Origin: Nocardioides zeae
GTDB taxonomy: Bacteria > Actinomycetota > Actinomycetes > Propionibacteriales > Nocardioidaceae
Direction: 5' to 3'
DNA length: 64,000 nucleotides
Assembly (NCBI RefSeq): GCF_010686755.1
Contig: NZ_JAAGXA010000009.1
Coordinates: 167,329 to 231,328, forward strand
The notes under the pieces are model-generated. The model did no database searches and was not told where the DNA came from. It saw only the letters and a list, made by a program, of their open reading frames with translations. The stretch's first letter is position 1, and each line of letters starts with the position of its first letter. Both the position numbers and the translations under genes were made by a program. This document shows positions 51,543-60,986 of the stretch, piece by piece.

Positions 51543-52630
51543 GCCCAGCCTCCCGCGGTGCGCCGCGCGCGGCGCAGCAGCCAGAAGAAGAAGGGCCCGC
51601 CGACGAGCGAGGTGAGCATGCCGATGGGCAGGTCGGCGTTGCTGATGGCCGTGCGGGCCCAGAGGTCGGCGAGCACGAGGAGGACGGCGCCGCCGAGGGC
51701 GCTCGCCGGCACGAGCAGCCGGTGGCCGGGGCCGGCGACGAGCCGCACGAGGTGCGGCACGACGAGGCCGACGAAGGCGATGACACCGCAGAAGGCGACG
51801 CCGGCCGCGGTCAGCAGCGCGACGAGGACGATGCAGACGAGGCGCAGCCGCTCGACGTCGACGCCCACGTGGCGGGCGGCACGGTCCCCCAGGGCCAGGA
51901 GGTCCAGCTGGCGCGCGAGCACGAGCGCGGCCACGATCCCGACGACCACGAGCGGGAGCACGACCTGCACCTCCGGCCAGCGGCTCCCGTTGAAGCTGCC
52001 GAGGGTCCAGAAGACGATCTCCTCGCGCGACGAGGTGGTGGCGAGGAAGAGCAGGAAGGACAGGCCGGCGCTGGCCACCGCGTTGATCGCGATGCCCGTG
52101 AGCACGAGGGTGACCACCTCGGTGCGCCCGTTGTCCCGGGACATGACGTAGACGAGCATCGTCGTCAGGAGCCCCCCGACGAAGGCGCAGACCGCGATGG
52201 TCCACGACCCGGCGAAGTCGAGCGAGAAGACGATGACCGCCGCCGCGGCGACGGCGGCGCCCGAGGAGACGCCGACGACCCCGGGCTCCGCGAGCGGGTT
52301 GCCGAAGACCCCCTGCATGAGCGCGCCCGCGGTCGCCAGCGCCGCCCCGACGAGGAGCGTCATGGTCGCGCGCGGGAAGCGGACGTTCCACAGGCTGTCC
52401 TCGGCGCGCGGGTGCGACGGCAGCGGGCCGATGTCGAGACCGATGCGGTGCAGCACCGAGCCGAGCACCTCGCTCGGGGGGATGGGGAACTGGCCGGTGG
52501 CCGCCGACGTCACGAACGCGACCACCAGCCCCACGGAGAGCAGGAGGAGCAGCCCGGGCCCGACGGCCCACGCGGCGACCCGGCGCCGGGGCGCGACCGG
52601 CGTGGGTCGCGCGTCGGCGACGGCGCTCAC
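51539..52630 (-). CDS. hmuU: Heme ABC transporter permease
   Basis: A 363-residue FecCD-family permease with about ten transmembrane helices. Typical segments are NVRFPRATMTLLVGAALATAGALMQGVFGNPLAEPGVVGVSSGA near residues 85-130, VLTGIAINAV, and the coupling region AVRGVDVERLR-like RHVGVDVERLRL followed by VAFCGVIAFVGLVVPHLVRLVAG. It forms the membrane channel of HmuTUV. GTG 52630 overlaps the hmuT stop by 4 bp. Confidence 0.94.
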   Translation of the reverse strand: MSAVADARPTPVAPRRRVAAWAVGPGLLLLLSVGLVVAFVTSAATGQFPIPPSEVLGSVLHRIGLDIGPLPSHPRAEDSLWNVRFPRATMTLLVGAALATAGALMQGVFGNPLAEPGVVGVSSGAAVAAAAVIVFSLDFAGSWTIAVCAFVGGLLTTMLVYVMSRDNGRTEVVTLVLTGIAINAVASAGLSFLLFLATTSSREEIVFWTLGSFNGSRWPEVQVVLPLVVVGIVAALVLARQLDLLALGDRAARHVGVDVERLRLVCIVLVALLTAAGVAFCGVIAFVGLVVPHLVRLVAGPGHRLLVPASALGGAVLLVLADLWARTAISNADLPIGMLTSLVGGPFFFWLLRRARRTAGGWA

Positions 52631-53757
52631 GAGACCGTCCCGGGGGCGTAGACGGCCACGGCGAGCGCGTTGAGCACACCCGCCGTCAGCGGGCCGTAGC
52701 CGAGGATCTGCGCGTCGGCCATGTCGACGAACCGACGGTTCTCCCCGGCCGGGGTGGCCGCCAGGGCGGGCAGCCGCTCGAGCAGGCCGTCCACGCCGCC
52801 GGCGGAGGCGAGGCCGTCGGTCATCATCAGCACCAGCTCCGGCTGGGCGGCGATCAGGCCTTCGTCCGTCACGGGGCGCATGCCGGACCACCCGATCTCA
52901 CCGGCGACGTCGTAGCCGCCGATCGCCCGCACGAGGGCGTCGGCGCCCGAGCCCTCGCCGAACATGTAGTAGATGCCCGAGGTGCCCCGCACGTAGAGGA
53001 ACACCGTGCGCAGCCGTTCCCCCTCGTCGGCGGGCGCGACCTGCGCGATGGCCTCGGCCACCTCGGCGACCTCGGCCTCGGTGCGCTCCGCGAGCGCCGT
53101 ACCGGCGTCGGGGACGCCCAGGGCCGCGGCGACCTCGGCGGTCAGCGAGGACAGGTTGTCGAGGCCGCGGTGGGAGTCGACGACGACCACGGGGATGCCC
53201 GAGTCGCGCATCTGGAGCATGACGTCCCACGGGCCGAGGGACGTGTCGGTGAGGATGAGCGTCGGGTCGAGCTCGAGGATGGCCTCGGCGTTGAGGTCGT
53301 GCCCGTTCTGCGTGACGAGCGGCAGGTCCTCCGCCTCGGCGAACTGCGTGCTCACGTCGCGGCCGACCAGCGTGTCGCCGAGCCCGAGCTCGAAGACGGT
53401 GCGCGACAGCGTGCCGTAGACGTCGAGCGCCAGCACCCGGTCGACGTCCGTGACCGTCACCTCCGTGCCCTGGGCGTCGGTCACGGTGACGGGCAGCTCC
53501 GGCGTCGGGTCGGCGACGGGCTCCACCGGCGTGGGGGGCAGCACGGCGGAGACCTCGCCCTCCCAGTCGCGGACGTCGTCGAGCGCCGTGACCTCGGCGA
53601 GGGGCGGCGCGACCTCCCCCTCGCCCGCGCCGTGTCCGCCCTCGGCTCCCCCGCCGACGCCGTCGAGTCCGCAACCGGCGAGCACGAGGGTCAGGGCGGC
53701 GCCGACGAGCAGCGCGCAACGGCGCCGCGGCCGGGGCCGTGAGGAGGAACGGAGCAT
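52627..53757 (-). CDS. hmuT: Heme-binding substrate-binding lipoprotein
   Basis: A 376-residue lipoprotein that delivers heme to HmuUV. The signal peptide ends in the lipobox VLAGC (Cys29). The periplasmic-binding-protein fold carries His153 in TQNGHDLNAEAIL and a Tyr pair at 263-264 in GTSGIYYMF, the positions of the heme-ligating His and Tyr of corynebacterial HmuT. An acidic Gly-rich spacer (about 30-70) follows the lipobox. The ATG at 53757 is first in the operon; a DtxR-like box overlaps its probable -10. Confidence 0.93.
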   Translation of the reverse strand: MLRSSSRPRPRRRCALLVGAALTLVLAGCGLDGVGGGAEGGHGAGEGEVAPPLAEVTALDDVRDWEGEVSAVLPPTPVEPVADPTPELPVTVTDAQGTEVTVTDVDRVLALDVYGTLSRTVFELGLGDTLVGRDVSTQFAEAEDLPLVTQNGHDLNAEAILELDPTLILTDTSLGPWDVMLQMRDSGIPVVVVDSHRGLDNLSSLTAEVAAALGVPDAGTALAERTEAEVAEVAEAIAQVAPADEGERLRTVFLYVRGTSGIYYMFGEGSGADALVRAIGGYDVAGEIGWSGMRPVTDEGLIAAQPELVLMMTDGLASAGGVDGLLERLPALAATPAGENRRFVDMADAQILGYGPLTAGVLNALAVAVYAPGTVS

Positions 53758-53812
53758 GCGGGGGCTCTTTCGTCTGGTCGCGTGACGCCGGATCAGGACC
53801 GGCGCCGTCGGC

Positions 53813-53831
53813 TTAGGGTAGCCTAATCAAA
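53813..53831. promoter_or_regulatory. DtxR/IdeR-like iron box 1
   Basis: TTAGGGTAGCCTAATCAAA matches the 19-bp DtxR consensus TTAGGTTAGCCTAACCTAA at 16 positions. It overlaps TACCCT (minus strand, 53815-53820), the likely hmuT -10 element. Iron repression of the operon is inferred. Confidence 0.75.
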
Positions 53832-53832
53832 C

Positions 53833-53851
53833 TCAGGCGAGGCTTACCTGG
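53833..53851. promoter_or_regulatory. DtxR/IdeR-like iron box 2 (weaker)
   Basis: TCAGGCGAGGCTTACCTGG matches the DtxR pattern at about 13 of 19 positions and lies 20 bp from box 1, close to two helical turns. Confidence 0.45.
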
Positions 53852-53862
53852 GTCGGCACGCA

Positions 53863-53881
53863 TCTTGACAGACTGTCGAGA
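53863..53881. promoter_or_regulatory. 19-bp palindrome, copy 1, before heme oxygenase
   Basis: TCTTGACAGACTGTCGAGA has arms matching at 8 of 9 positions around one central base. It contains TTGACA at 53865-53870, a likely -35 element of the heme oxygenase promoter (GACACT 18 nt later could be the -10). It looks like a repressor site; no protein is known to bind it. Confidence 0.6.
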
Positions 53882-53884
53882 AGA

Positions 53885-53903
53885 TGTCGACACTCTGTCG
53901 AGA
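53885..53903. promoter_or_regulatory. 19-bp palindrome, copy 2, before heme oxygenase
   Basis: TGTCGACACTCTGTCGAGA has arms matching at 7 of 9 positions. Its centre is 22 bp from copy 1, and the right arm CTGTCGAGAAG is an 11-bp exact direct repeat of copy 1. It would cover the -10 and start-site region. Confidence 0.55.
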
Positions 53904-53980
53904 AGCGGCCGTGCGTCACCCCCGTCCGCGCCGTCCCACCTGCCACCCGCCGCCCACCACCCACCACCGGGAGCCCCGCC

Positions 53981-54640
53981 ATGACCGTCCTCGCCCACGA
54001 TCTCGACGCCCCGCTCTCGACCGTGATGCGGGAGGGCTCGCAGGCCGAGCACACCGCCGCCGAGGGCTCGTCCTTCATGACGGAGCTGCTCGCGGGCCGG
54101 ATCAACGAGGTCGGGTACGCGGCGTACCTGCTGCGGCTCCGCCAGGTGTACGCCGCCCTCGAGGCCACCGCCCGGGCCCTCAGCGCCGAGCCGGCCGTCG
54201 CCGCGGTCTCCGACCCCGCGCTCGAGCGCCTCGACGCGATCGACGCGGACCTCGCGCACTGGGCGCCGGGGACGACGAGCGTCGACAGCCCGGCCGCTGC
54301 GGCGTACGCCGAGCGCATCGCCTCCGCGACCGCCTGGGCGCCGCTCTTCGTCGCCCACCACTACACGCGCTACCTGGGCGACCTGTCGGGCGGTCAGGCC
54401 ATCGGCCGGATCCTCAGCCGCGAGTTCGACCTCGTCGACGGTGTCGGCGTGGCGTTCTACGACTTCGCCGAGATCCCCAAGCCGAAGCCCTACAAGGACG
54501 GCTACCGCGCACGCCTCGACGGTCTCGCCCTGACCGCCGCGGAGAAGGCCCGGGTCGTCGACGAGGTGAAGGTGGCGTTCACCCTCAACCAGGCGCTGTT
54601 CGCGGAGCTCAGCGCCGACCTGGAGCGCTACCGCCGCTGA
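53981..54640 (+). CDS. hmuO: Heme oxygenase (biliverdin-producing)
   Basis: HmuO opens the porphyrin ring of imported heme to release iron, CO and biliverdin. The 219-residue helical protein has the proximal heme ligand His24 (QAEHTAAE) and the distal GDLSGG motif (133-138) that kinks over heme. The ATG at 53981 follows GGGAG. It is transcribed divergently from hmuT with two iron boxes between them, so uptake and degradation are probably coordinated. Confidence 0.95.
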   Translation: MTVLAHDLDAPLSTVMREGSQAEHTAAEGSSFMTELLAGRINEVGYAAYLLRLRQVYAALEATARALSAEPAVAAVSDPALERLDAIDADLAHWAPGTTSVDSPAAAAYAERIASATAWAPLFVAHHYTRYLGDLSGGQAIGRILSREFDLVDGVGVAFYDFAEIPKPKPYKDGYRARLDGLALTAAEKARVVDEVKVAFTLNQALFAELSADLERYRR

Positions 54641-54664
54641 CGCCCGGCCCCACGCTCCCCCCAC

Positions 54665-54670
54665 TAGGGT
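54665..54670 (+). promoter_or_regulatory. -10 element of the 54,678 gene, leaderless type
   Basis: TAGGGT ends 7 nt before the ATG at 54678. Confidence 0.45.
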
Positions 54671-54677
54671 CGGGGCC

Positions 54678-55496
54678 ATGCGCGTTCTCGTCACCGGCGC
54701 CGCCGGTTCCATCGGTCAGGTCGTGGTCGCCGGGCTGCTCGAGGCCGGACACGAGGCGGTCGGGCTCGACCGCGCCCCCGCCCCCACCGGCTGGACGGTG
54801 CCGTGGCACACCGCGGACTGCGCGGACCCCGACGACGTGGCCGCCGTCTTCGCCGAGCAGGCGTCCGGCGGCGCACCGCTCGAGGCCGTCGTGCACCTCG
54901 CGGGCAACCCGGGCGAGGGCAGCCTGTCGGACTCGCTGACCTCCCACACGGTGACGACCGCGGCGCTCCTCGAGGCGATGCTCGCCCACCGCGTGGACCG
55001 CATCGTCTACGCGTCCTCCAACCACGCGGTCGGGGGCACGCCGCACGCGTCGTACACCCCGGCCGATCCGCTCCCGGTGACGACGCCACCGCGTCCCGAC
55101 ACCTACTACGGCCTGGCGAAGGTCGCCGCGGAGGCGCTCCTCCAGCTCGTCGCCGACCGCCACGGCGTGCACGCGGTGGCCTGCCGGATCGGCTCGTTCC
55201 TCGACGAGCCGACGACCGAGCGGCACCGTGCGACCTGGCTCTCCCCCGGCGACTGCGTGCGGATGGTGCTGGCCGCCCTCACCGCCCCCGCCCCGGGGTT
55301 CGCGGTGCTCTACGGCGTCTCCGCCAACACGCGGGGCTGGTGGGACCTCGCCCCGGGACGGGCCCTCGGCTACGAGCCGGTCGACGACGCGGAGGCGTAC
55401 GCCGCGGGCATCGCCGCCCGCGCCGAGGACGGCGTCGAGGCCTCCCGGGTCGGTGGACCGTTCGCGACCGAGGAGTTCTGGCGACCGGCGTTCTGA
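54678..55496 (+). CDS. NAD-dependent oxidoreductase, uronate dehydrogenase-like SDR
   Basis: A 272-residue extended short-chain dehydrogenase with the cofactor motif VTGAAGSIG and the catalytic Tyr144-xxx-Lys148 (YYGLAK). The segments [37 protein letters not shown] and [14 protein letters not shown] closely resemble uronate dehydrogenases, which oxidise galacturonate or glucuronate to aldarate lactone. Substrate remains to be assigned. It is followed 53 bp later by an aldo/keto reductase. Confidence 0.85.
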   Translation: MRVLVTGAAGSIGQVVVAGLLEAGHEAVGLDRAPAPTGWTVPWHTADCADPDDVAAVFAEQASGGAPLEAVVHLAGNPGEGSLSDSLTSHTVTTAALLEAMLAHRVDRIVYASSNHAVGGTPHASYTPADPLPVTTPPRPDTYYGLAKVAAEALLQLVADRHGVHAVACRIGSFLDEPTTERHRATWLSPGDCVRMVLAALTAPAPGFAVLYGVSANTRGWWDLAPGRALGYEPVDDAEAYAAGIAARAEDGVEASRVGGPFATEEFWRPAF

Positions 55497-55549
55497 GTCG
55501 CCGGCCCTGGAGCGTGCGGCGGTTCGGGTCGCCGCGCTTCACTGGGGTC

Positions 55550-56566
<1,017 letters not shown>

Positions 56567-56572
56567 GCCCCA

Positions 56573-57061
56573 CCCCTCGCGGACGTCATGCGGAGCGGCG
56601 GCCCCGACCGTCGCGACGCATGACGTCCGGCGGCGGCTCCCGCGGCGTACGGCGTCGCTGGGGTCCAGCGCCGCGCGCGGCCGGGCGCCAAGAAGTGTGC
56701 GGCCGGGCGCCAAGAAGTGTGCGGGTGGGGTGGATCTCCGGCGAACGAATCCGCACCAACCGCACAGTTCCGAACCCCCTCCCGCTCGAGACCATCAGCC
56801 CCTCGCGGACGTCATGCGAACCGCCGGCCCCGACCGTCGCGACGCATGACGTTCGGTGGCGGCTCCCGCGGCGTACGGCGTCGCTGGGGTCCAGCGCCGC
56901 GCGCGGCCGGGCGCCAAGAAGTGTGCGGGTGGGGTGGATCTCCGGCGAACAAATCCGCACCAACCGCACAGTTCCGAACCCCCTCCCGCTCGAGACCATC
57001 AGCCCCTCGCGGACGTCATGCGGAGCGGCGGCCCCGACCGTCGCGACGCATGACGTCCGGC
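56573..57061. repeat. 204-bp tandem repeat array with two hairpins per unit
   Basis: Units begin at 56573, 56799 and 57003. Unit 1 is 226 bp because a 22-bp block is duplicated exactly (56679-56700 and 56701-56722); unit 2 is 204 bp; unit 3 is cut short. Each unit starts with palindrome arms CGGACGTCATGCG and CGCATGACGTCCG about 24 nt apart (56580-56629, 57010-57059; one arm base changed in unit 2) and then carries the GAAGTGTGCGGGT / ACCGCACAGTTC hairpin also seen near 20,230 and 46,179. The 496-bp gap 56567-57062 holds nothing else; frames across it are not coding. Confidence 0.9.
56580..56629 (+). terminator. Palindrome after the aldo/keto reductase, possible terminator
   Basis: Perfect 13-bp arms 14 bp past the aldo/keto reductase stop. 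The copy at 57010-57059 sits 3 bp from the stop of the convergent SRPBCC gene, so the two outer copies could end transcription from each side. Confidence 0.5.
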
Positions 57062-57062
57062 G

Positions 57063-57530
57063 TCAGGCGGCCAGCTCCACCACCCGCGCCCGCAGCCCGG
57101 CGACGCAGCCGGCCATCATCCGCGCGTGGTTCCAGCGCAGGAGCGGGTCGAGCAGGCGCAGCACGGGGCCGGGCACGCGTCCGAACCACCCGCCCAGGTC
57201 GACCTCCTGGCGGTAGTCCACCCGCGTCCCGGCCCCGACGGCGACGAGGGTGAAGCGCGCCGTACCCACCAGGTCCCCGCCGATCGCCACCTCCAGCCTC
57301 GGGAGGGCGCGCTCGGTCGCGCGCAGGTGGAGCTCGAGGTCGTAGGGCAGCGTGGAGCGGCAGAGCACGAGGGCGTCGTCGTCGCCCAGCCGACCGACGG
57401 CGACGACCTGGGGCCACCAGTCGACGTACGCCGCGAGGTCGAGCAGCACGGTCGCGACGGCGTCGGGCGGGTGGGGCAGCAGCCAGCGCTCGGTGAAGAC
57501 GTACGCCGGCGTGCCCTGCGGCTCACGCAC
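57063..57530 (-). CDS. SRPBCC (polyketide cyclase/START-like) family protein
   Basis: A 155-residue protein with the START-like lipid-binding fold: ERWLLPHPPDAVATVLLDLAAYVDWWPQV at the N-terminus, alternating strands in the middle, and a long C-terminal helix (RLLDPLLRWNHARMMAGCVAGL). Such proteins bind hydrophobic ligands or act as cyclases; no specific function can be assigned. The GTG at 57530 overlaps the GNAT stop by 8 bp. Confidence 0.85.
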   Translation of the reverse strand: MREPQGTPAYVFTERWLLPHPPDAVATVLLDLAAYVDWWPQVVAVGRLGDDDALVLCRSTLPYDLELHLRATERALPRLEVAIGGDLVGTARFTLVAVGAGTRVDYRQEVDLGGWFGRVPGPVLRLLDPLLRWNHARMMAGCVAGLRARVVELAA

Positions 57531-58509
57531 CGGCGCGCAACGCCGGTCGGCGCATCCACGACGTGAGGAGCGGCCGGTAGCCCATCGAGGCCCAGAAGGG
57601 CGTGGACCAGCCGCTCACGCCGGAGTGGTGGAGCAGCATCGCCGCCCAGCCCTCCTCGGCGGCGCGCGCGTGGGCAGCAGCGGCCAGCACGCGGCCGAGC
57701 CCGCTGGAGCGCAGGTCCGGCGCGACGTAGGCCTGCACGAGGTAGCCGGTGGGCGCCAGCCACGTGGCGCCGTTGACCCACCCGGCCGCCTCCGGTGGGT
57801 TCACCTGGACGAACGCGACAGGGGCGCCGTCGACCTCCGCGACCCACGTCCAGCCCTCGTCGCGCTCCAGCGCCTCGCCGAGCTCGCCCTCGAGGGCGGC
57901 GCGGGCCTCCGGTCGCACGGGCACGTAGCCGAACCGGCTCTCCCAGGCGTGCAGGTCCACCGACCGGTCGAGCAGCCAGGGCAGGTCCCCGGACCCGGCC
58001 GGGCGGACCCGGACGCCCGGGGGCGGACGCCGCCACTCGTCGGGGTCGGCGCGGTCGAGGGCACGGATCGCCAGGATCGAGGCCGGACCGAAGTGGCGGG
58101 CGACCAGGGGGGCGACGAGGTCGACGTCGCGGCTCGCGAGCGCCACCGTCGCGGACGTCTCGGCGTCGGTGGCCGCCGGGTCGGCGGCGACCTGCGCGAG
58201 CCACCGGTCCAGCACCGCCGTCCAGGCATCGACGTCGGGGGCGGCGGCACGGACCGTGAGCGTGTGCGCCCGGCGGGCGACCCAGAGCAGGTCGCTCTCG
58301 CGCACGGCCGCGACTGCTCCCACCTCGCCGCTGAGGAGGAGGCGGTCGGACTCCCCCGCGCTCGGCGGTGCGGGACGCACGAGCGGGTCGACGGCGGCGA
58401 GGCGGACGGCGTGGGCGTCGTGGAGCCGCGTCAACCGGTCGGAGGTGTCCGGGGCGCCGCCCGCGAGGTCGTCGACAGGGGTCGGAGAGGGCACGGCTCC
58501 ATCCTGCAC
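57523..58509 (-). CDS. GNAT-family acetyltransferase
   Basis: A 328-residue protein whose C-terminal half is a GNAT fold: [33 protein letters not shown] and the acetyl-CoA-binding [22 protein letters not shown], ending [15 protein letters not shown]. The N-terminal 150 residues look like a degenerate second GNAT-like domain or an unknown accessory domain. Substrate unknown. GTG 58509 is used; GTG 58494, preceded by CAGGAT 6 nt upstream, is a plausible leaderless alternative. Confidence 0.85.
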   Translation of the reverse strand: MQDGAVPSPTPVDDLAGGAPDTSDRLTRLHDAHAVRLAAVDPLVRPAPPSAGESDRLLLSGEVGAVAAVRESDLLWVARRAHTLTVRAAAPDVDAWTAVLDRWLAQVAADPAATDAETSATVALASRDVDLVAPLVARHFGPASILAIRALDRADPDEWRRPPPGVRVRPAGSGDLPWLLDRSVDLHAWESRFGYVPVRPEARAALEGELGEALERDEGWTWVAEVDGAPVAFVQVNPPEAAGWVNGATWLAPTGYLVQAYVAPDLRSSGLGRVLAAAAHARAAEEGWAAMLLHHSGVSGWSTPFWASMGYRPLLTSWMRRPALRAGA

Positions 58510-58513
58510 CCAC

Positions 58514-58519
58514 TACCGT
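58514..58519 (+). promoter_or_regulatory. -10 element of the phosphosugar mutase gene, leaderless type
   Basis: TACCGT ends 7 nt before the ATG at 58527, in the 17-bp gap shared with the divergent GNAT gene. Confidence 0.45.
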
Positions 58520-58526
58520 GAGCGCC

Positions 58527-60215
58527 ATGAGCACCGCGGACACCAGCACCCTGATCGCGTCGGCACGGGACTGGATGGCCGAGGACCCCGATCCGCGCAC
58601 GCGTGCGGAACTGGCCGACGTCCTCGCCGGCGTCGAGGCCGGAGACGCTGCCGCGCTCGCCGACCTCGCGGACCGCTTCGACGGCACTCTCGAGTTCGGC
58701 ACGGCCGGCCTCCGGGGCGCGCTGGGGCCCGGCCCCAACCGCATGAACCGCGTGGTGGTCACCCGCGCGGCGGCCGGGCTCGCGGCGTACCTCCGCGACC
58801 ACGGCGCCGGGCCGGGCGCCTCCGTCGTGATCGGGTACGACGCGCGTCGCGACTCCGACGTCTTCGCGCGCGACACGGCGGAGGTCGTGACCGGCGCCGG
58901 GCTGCGGGCGCACGTGCTCCCCCGGCCGCTGCCGACCCCGTTGCTGGCGTACGCCGTGCGCGAGCTCGGCGCCGTCGCCGGCGTCATGGTGACGGCCAGC
59001 CACAACCCCCCGGAGGACAACGGCTACAAGGTATACCTGGGCGACGGCTGCCAGATCGTGCCGCCCGCGGACAGCGGGATCTCGTCCCGGATCGCCGCGG
59101 TCGGGGCGTTCGCCGACGTCCCGCGCGGCGACGGCGGCACGGTGCTCGACGACGAGATCGTCGACCGCTACCTCGACACCGTCGCGGAGCTGGCGGGCGA
59201 GGGCCCGCGCGACCTCCGGATCGTCTACACCCCGCTCCACGGCGTCGGCGGCGTCCCGGTGCGCCAGGTGCTGGAGACCGCCGGTTTCGCCGAGCCGTCG
59301 GTCGTGCCGGAGCAGGAGGAGCCCGACGGCACGTTCCCGACCGTCGCCTTCCCCAACCCCGAGGAGCCGGGCGCCATGGACGCGGCGATCGCGCTGGCCG
59401 CCCGCACGGGCGCGGACCTCGTCGTCGCCAACGACCCGGACGCGGACCGGTGCGCGGCCGCCGTGCCCGTGCCGGGCGCCGACGCGACCGAGCCCGCCGG
59501 CTGGCGCATGCTGCGCGGGGACGAGGTGGGTGCCCTGCTCGCGACGCACCTCCTCGCGCGCGGCGCCCAGGGGATCTTCGCCTGCTCGATCGTCTCGTCG
59601 TCCCTGCTCGGCCGGATCGCCGAGGCAGCGGGACAGCCGCACCTCGAGACGCTCACCGGGTTCAAGTGGATCGGGCGGGTCGAGGGCCTGGCGTTCGGCT
59701 ACGAGGAGGCGCTGGGCTACTGCGTCGACCCGGGCTCGGTGCGCGACAAGGACGGCGTGTCGGCGCTGCTGATGCTCTGCGAGCAGGCGGCGGCGCTCAA
59801 GGCCGAGGGACGCACGCTCTCCGACGCGCTCGACGACATCGCGCGCGCCCACGGGCTGCACGCCACCGACCAGCTGTCGGTGCGCGTCGAGGACCTCCAG
59901 GTCATCCGCGACGCGATGGCCCGCCTGCGGACGACGCCGCCGACCGAGCTCGGCGGCCTGCGGGTGCTCAGCGCCGAGGACCTGGCGCAGGGCAGCGCCG
60001 ACCTGCCGCCGACGGACGGGCTGCGCTACCGCCTCGCCGACGGCGCGCGCGTGATCGTGCGGCCGAGCGGCACCGAGCCGAAGATCAAGTGCTACCTCGA
60101 GGTCGTCGTGCCGGTCGAGGACGGGGAGGCGGGGGGCGTCGCCGCCGCGCGCATCGTCGCCGCCCAGCGCCTCGACGCCCTCAAGCTCGGGGTGAAGGCC
60201 GCGGCGGGCCTCTGA
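58527..60215 (+). CDS. Phospho-sugar mutase (phosphoglucomutase/phosphomannomutase family)
   Basis: A 562-residue alpha-D-phosphohexomutase family enzyme. It has the phosphoserine loop [13 protein letters not shown] (Ser158), the metal-binding DPDADR, a sugar-binding YEEALGY and the phosphate-binding [12 protein letters not shown] at the C-terminus, with the N-terminal [18 protein letters not shown] typical of PGM2/phosphopentomutase-like members. Interconversion of ribose-1- and ribose-5-phosphate is therefore possible and would connect nucleoside phosphorylase to deoC, but hexose-phosphate activity is equally compatible. deoC follows 35 bp downstream. Confidence 0.93.
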   Translation: MSTADTSTLIASARDWMAEDPDPRTRAELADVLAGVEAGDAAALADLADRFDGTLEFGTAGLRGALGPGPNRMNRVVVTRAAAGLAAYLRDHGAGPGASVVIGYDARRDSDVFARDTAEVVTGAGLRAHVLPRPLPTPLLAYAVRELGAVAGVMVTASHNPPEDNGYKVYLGDGCQIVPPADSGISSRIAAVGAFADVPRGDGGTVLDDEIVDRYLDTVAELAGEGPRDLRIVYTPLHGVGGVPVRQVLETAGFAEPSVVPEQEEPDGTFPTVAFPNPEEPGAMDAAIALAARTGADLVVANDPDADRCAAAVPVPGADATEPAGWRMLRGDEVGALLATHLLARGAQGIFACSIVSSSLLGRIAEAAGQPHLETLTGFKWIGRVEGLAFGYEEALGYCVDPGSVRDKDGVSALLMLCEQAAALKAEGRTLSDALDDIARAHGLHATDQLSVRVEDLQVIRDAMARLRTTPPTELGGLRVLSAEDLAQGSADLPPTDGLRYRLADGARVIVRPSGTEPKIKCYLEVVVPVEDGEAGGVAAARIVAAQRLDALKLGVKAAAGL

Positions 60216-60238
60216 GGCGCGGCGGGCCGGGTGCCTCC

Positions 60239-60244
60239 TATGCT
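60239..60244 (+). promoter_or_regulatory. -10 element of deoC, leaderless type
   Basis: TATGCT ends 6 nt before the GTG at 60251. Confidence 0.45.
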
Positions 60245-60250
60245 GGCGCG

Positions 60251-60964
60251 GTGACCGACGCGCAGACCCCCGAGCCCACGCCCGCGACCACCGACGAGCC
60301 GACGGCCGCGGAGATCGCCCGTCTCATCGACCACACGCTGCTCAAGCCCGAGGCGACGCGGGCGGACGTCGAGGCGCTCGTCGCCGAGGCGGCCGAGCTC
60401 GGCGTCTACTCCGTGTGCGTCTCCCCGAACATGCTGCCGCTGACGGTGCCCGAGGGCCTCCACGTCGCGGTCGTCTGCGGCTTCCCGAGCGGCAAGCACA
60501 CCTCGGCCGTCAAGGCCGCCGAGGCCGCCGAGGCGGTCGCGAACGGCGCCGACGAGGTCGACATGGTCATCGACGTGGGCGCCGCCGTCGAGGGCCGGTA
60601 CGCCGACGTGCAGGCCGACATCGCCGCCGTGCGCGCCGCTGTGCCGGCGCCGACCGTGCTCAAGGTGATCATCGAGTCCGCCGCCCTGTCCGACGAGGCG
60701 ATCGTGGCGGTCAGCCGCGCCTCCGCCGAGGCCGGCGCGGACTTCGTCAAGACCTCGACCGGCTTCCACCCCGCCGGCGGTGCGTCCGAGCACGCGGTGC
60801 GCCTCATGGCCGAGACCGTGGCCCCCGCGCTCGGCGTCAAGGCCTCGGGCGGGGTGCGCACCCTCGAGCAGGCCCGCACGATGGTCGCCGCGGGCGCCAC
60901 CCGCCTCGGCGTCTCCGGCTCGCGCGCCCTCCTCGGCGGTGGTCCCGCCGCCGGTGGCTACTGA
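60251..60964 (+). CDS. deoC: Deoxyribose-phosphate aldolase
   Basis: DeoC splits 2-deoxyribose-5-phosphate into acetaldehyde and glyceraldehyde-3-phosphate, completing deoxynucleoside breakdown. The 237-residue class I aldolase begins after an acidic Thr/Pro-rich lead with [11 protein letters not shown], contains [17 protein letters not shown] and the Schiff-base lysine Lys167 in [10 protein letters not shown], followed by [10 protein letters not shown]. The kinase-peptidase fusion starts 22 bp later. Confidence 0.95.
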   Translation: MTDAQTPEPTPATTDEPTAAEIARLIDHTLLKPEATRADVEALVAEAAELGVYSVCVSPNMLPLTVPEGLHVAVVCGFPSGKHTSAVKAAEAAEAVANGADEVDMVIDVGAAVEGRYADVQADIAAVRAAVPAPTVLKVIIESAALSDEAIVAVSRASAEAGADFVKTSTGFHPAGGASEHAVRLMAETVAPALGVKASGGVRTLEQARTMVAAGATRLGVSGSRALLGGGPAAGGY

Positions 60965-60986
60965 GCCCGACGCCCGCCGCGGTCCC

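Noticed and set aside
53813..53980. Riboswitch or cobalamin/heme RNA element upstream of hmuO
   Set aside because: No conserved riboswitch core was recognisable; the region is better explained by operators and a promoter.
56586..57053. Short repeated frames inside the 204-bp array
   Set aside because: They reflect the tandem repeat and contain no conserved protein features; palindromes dominate the sequence.
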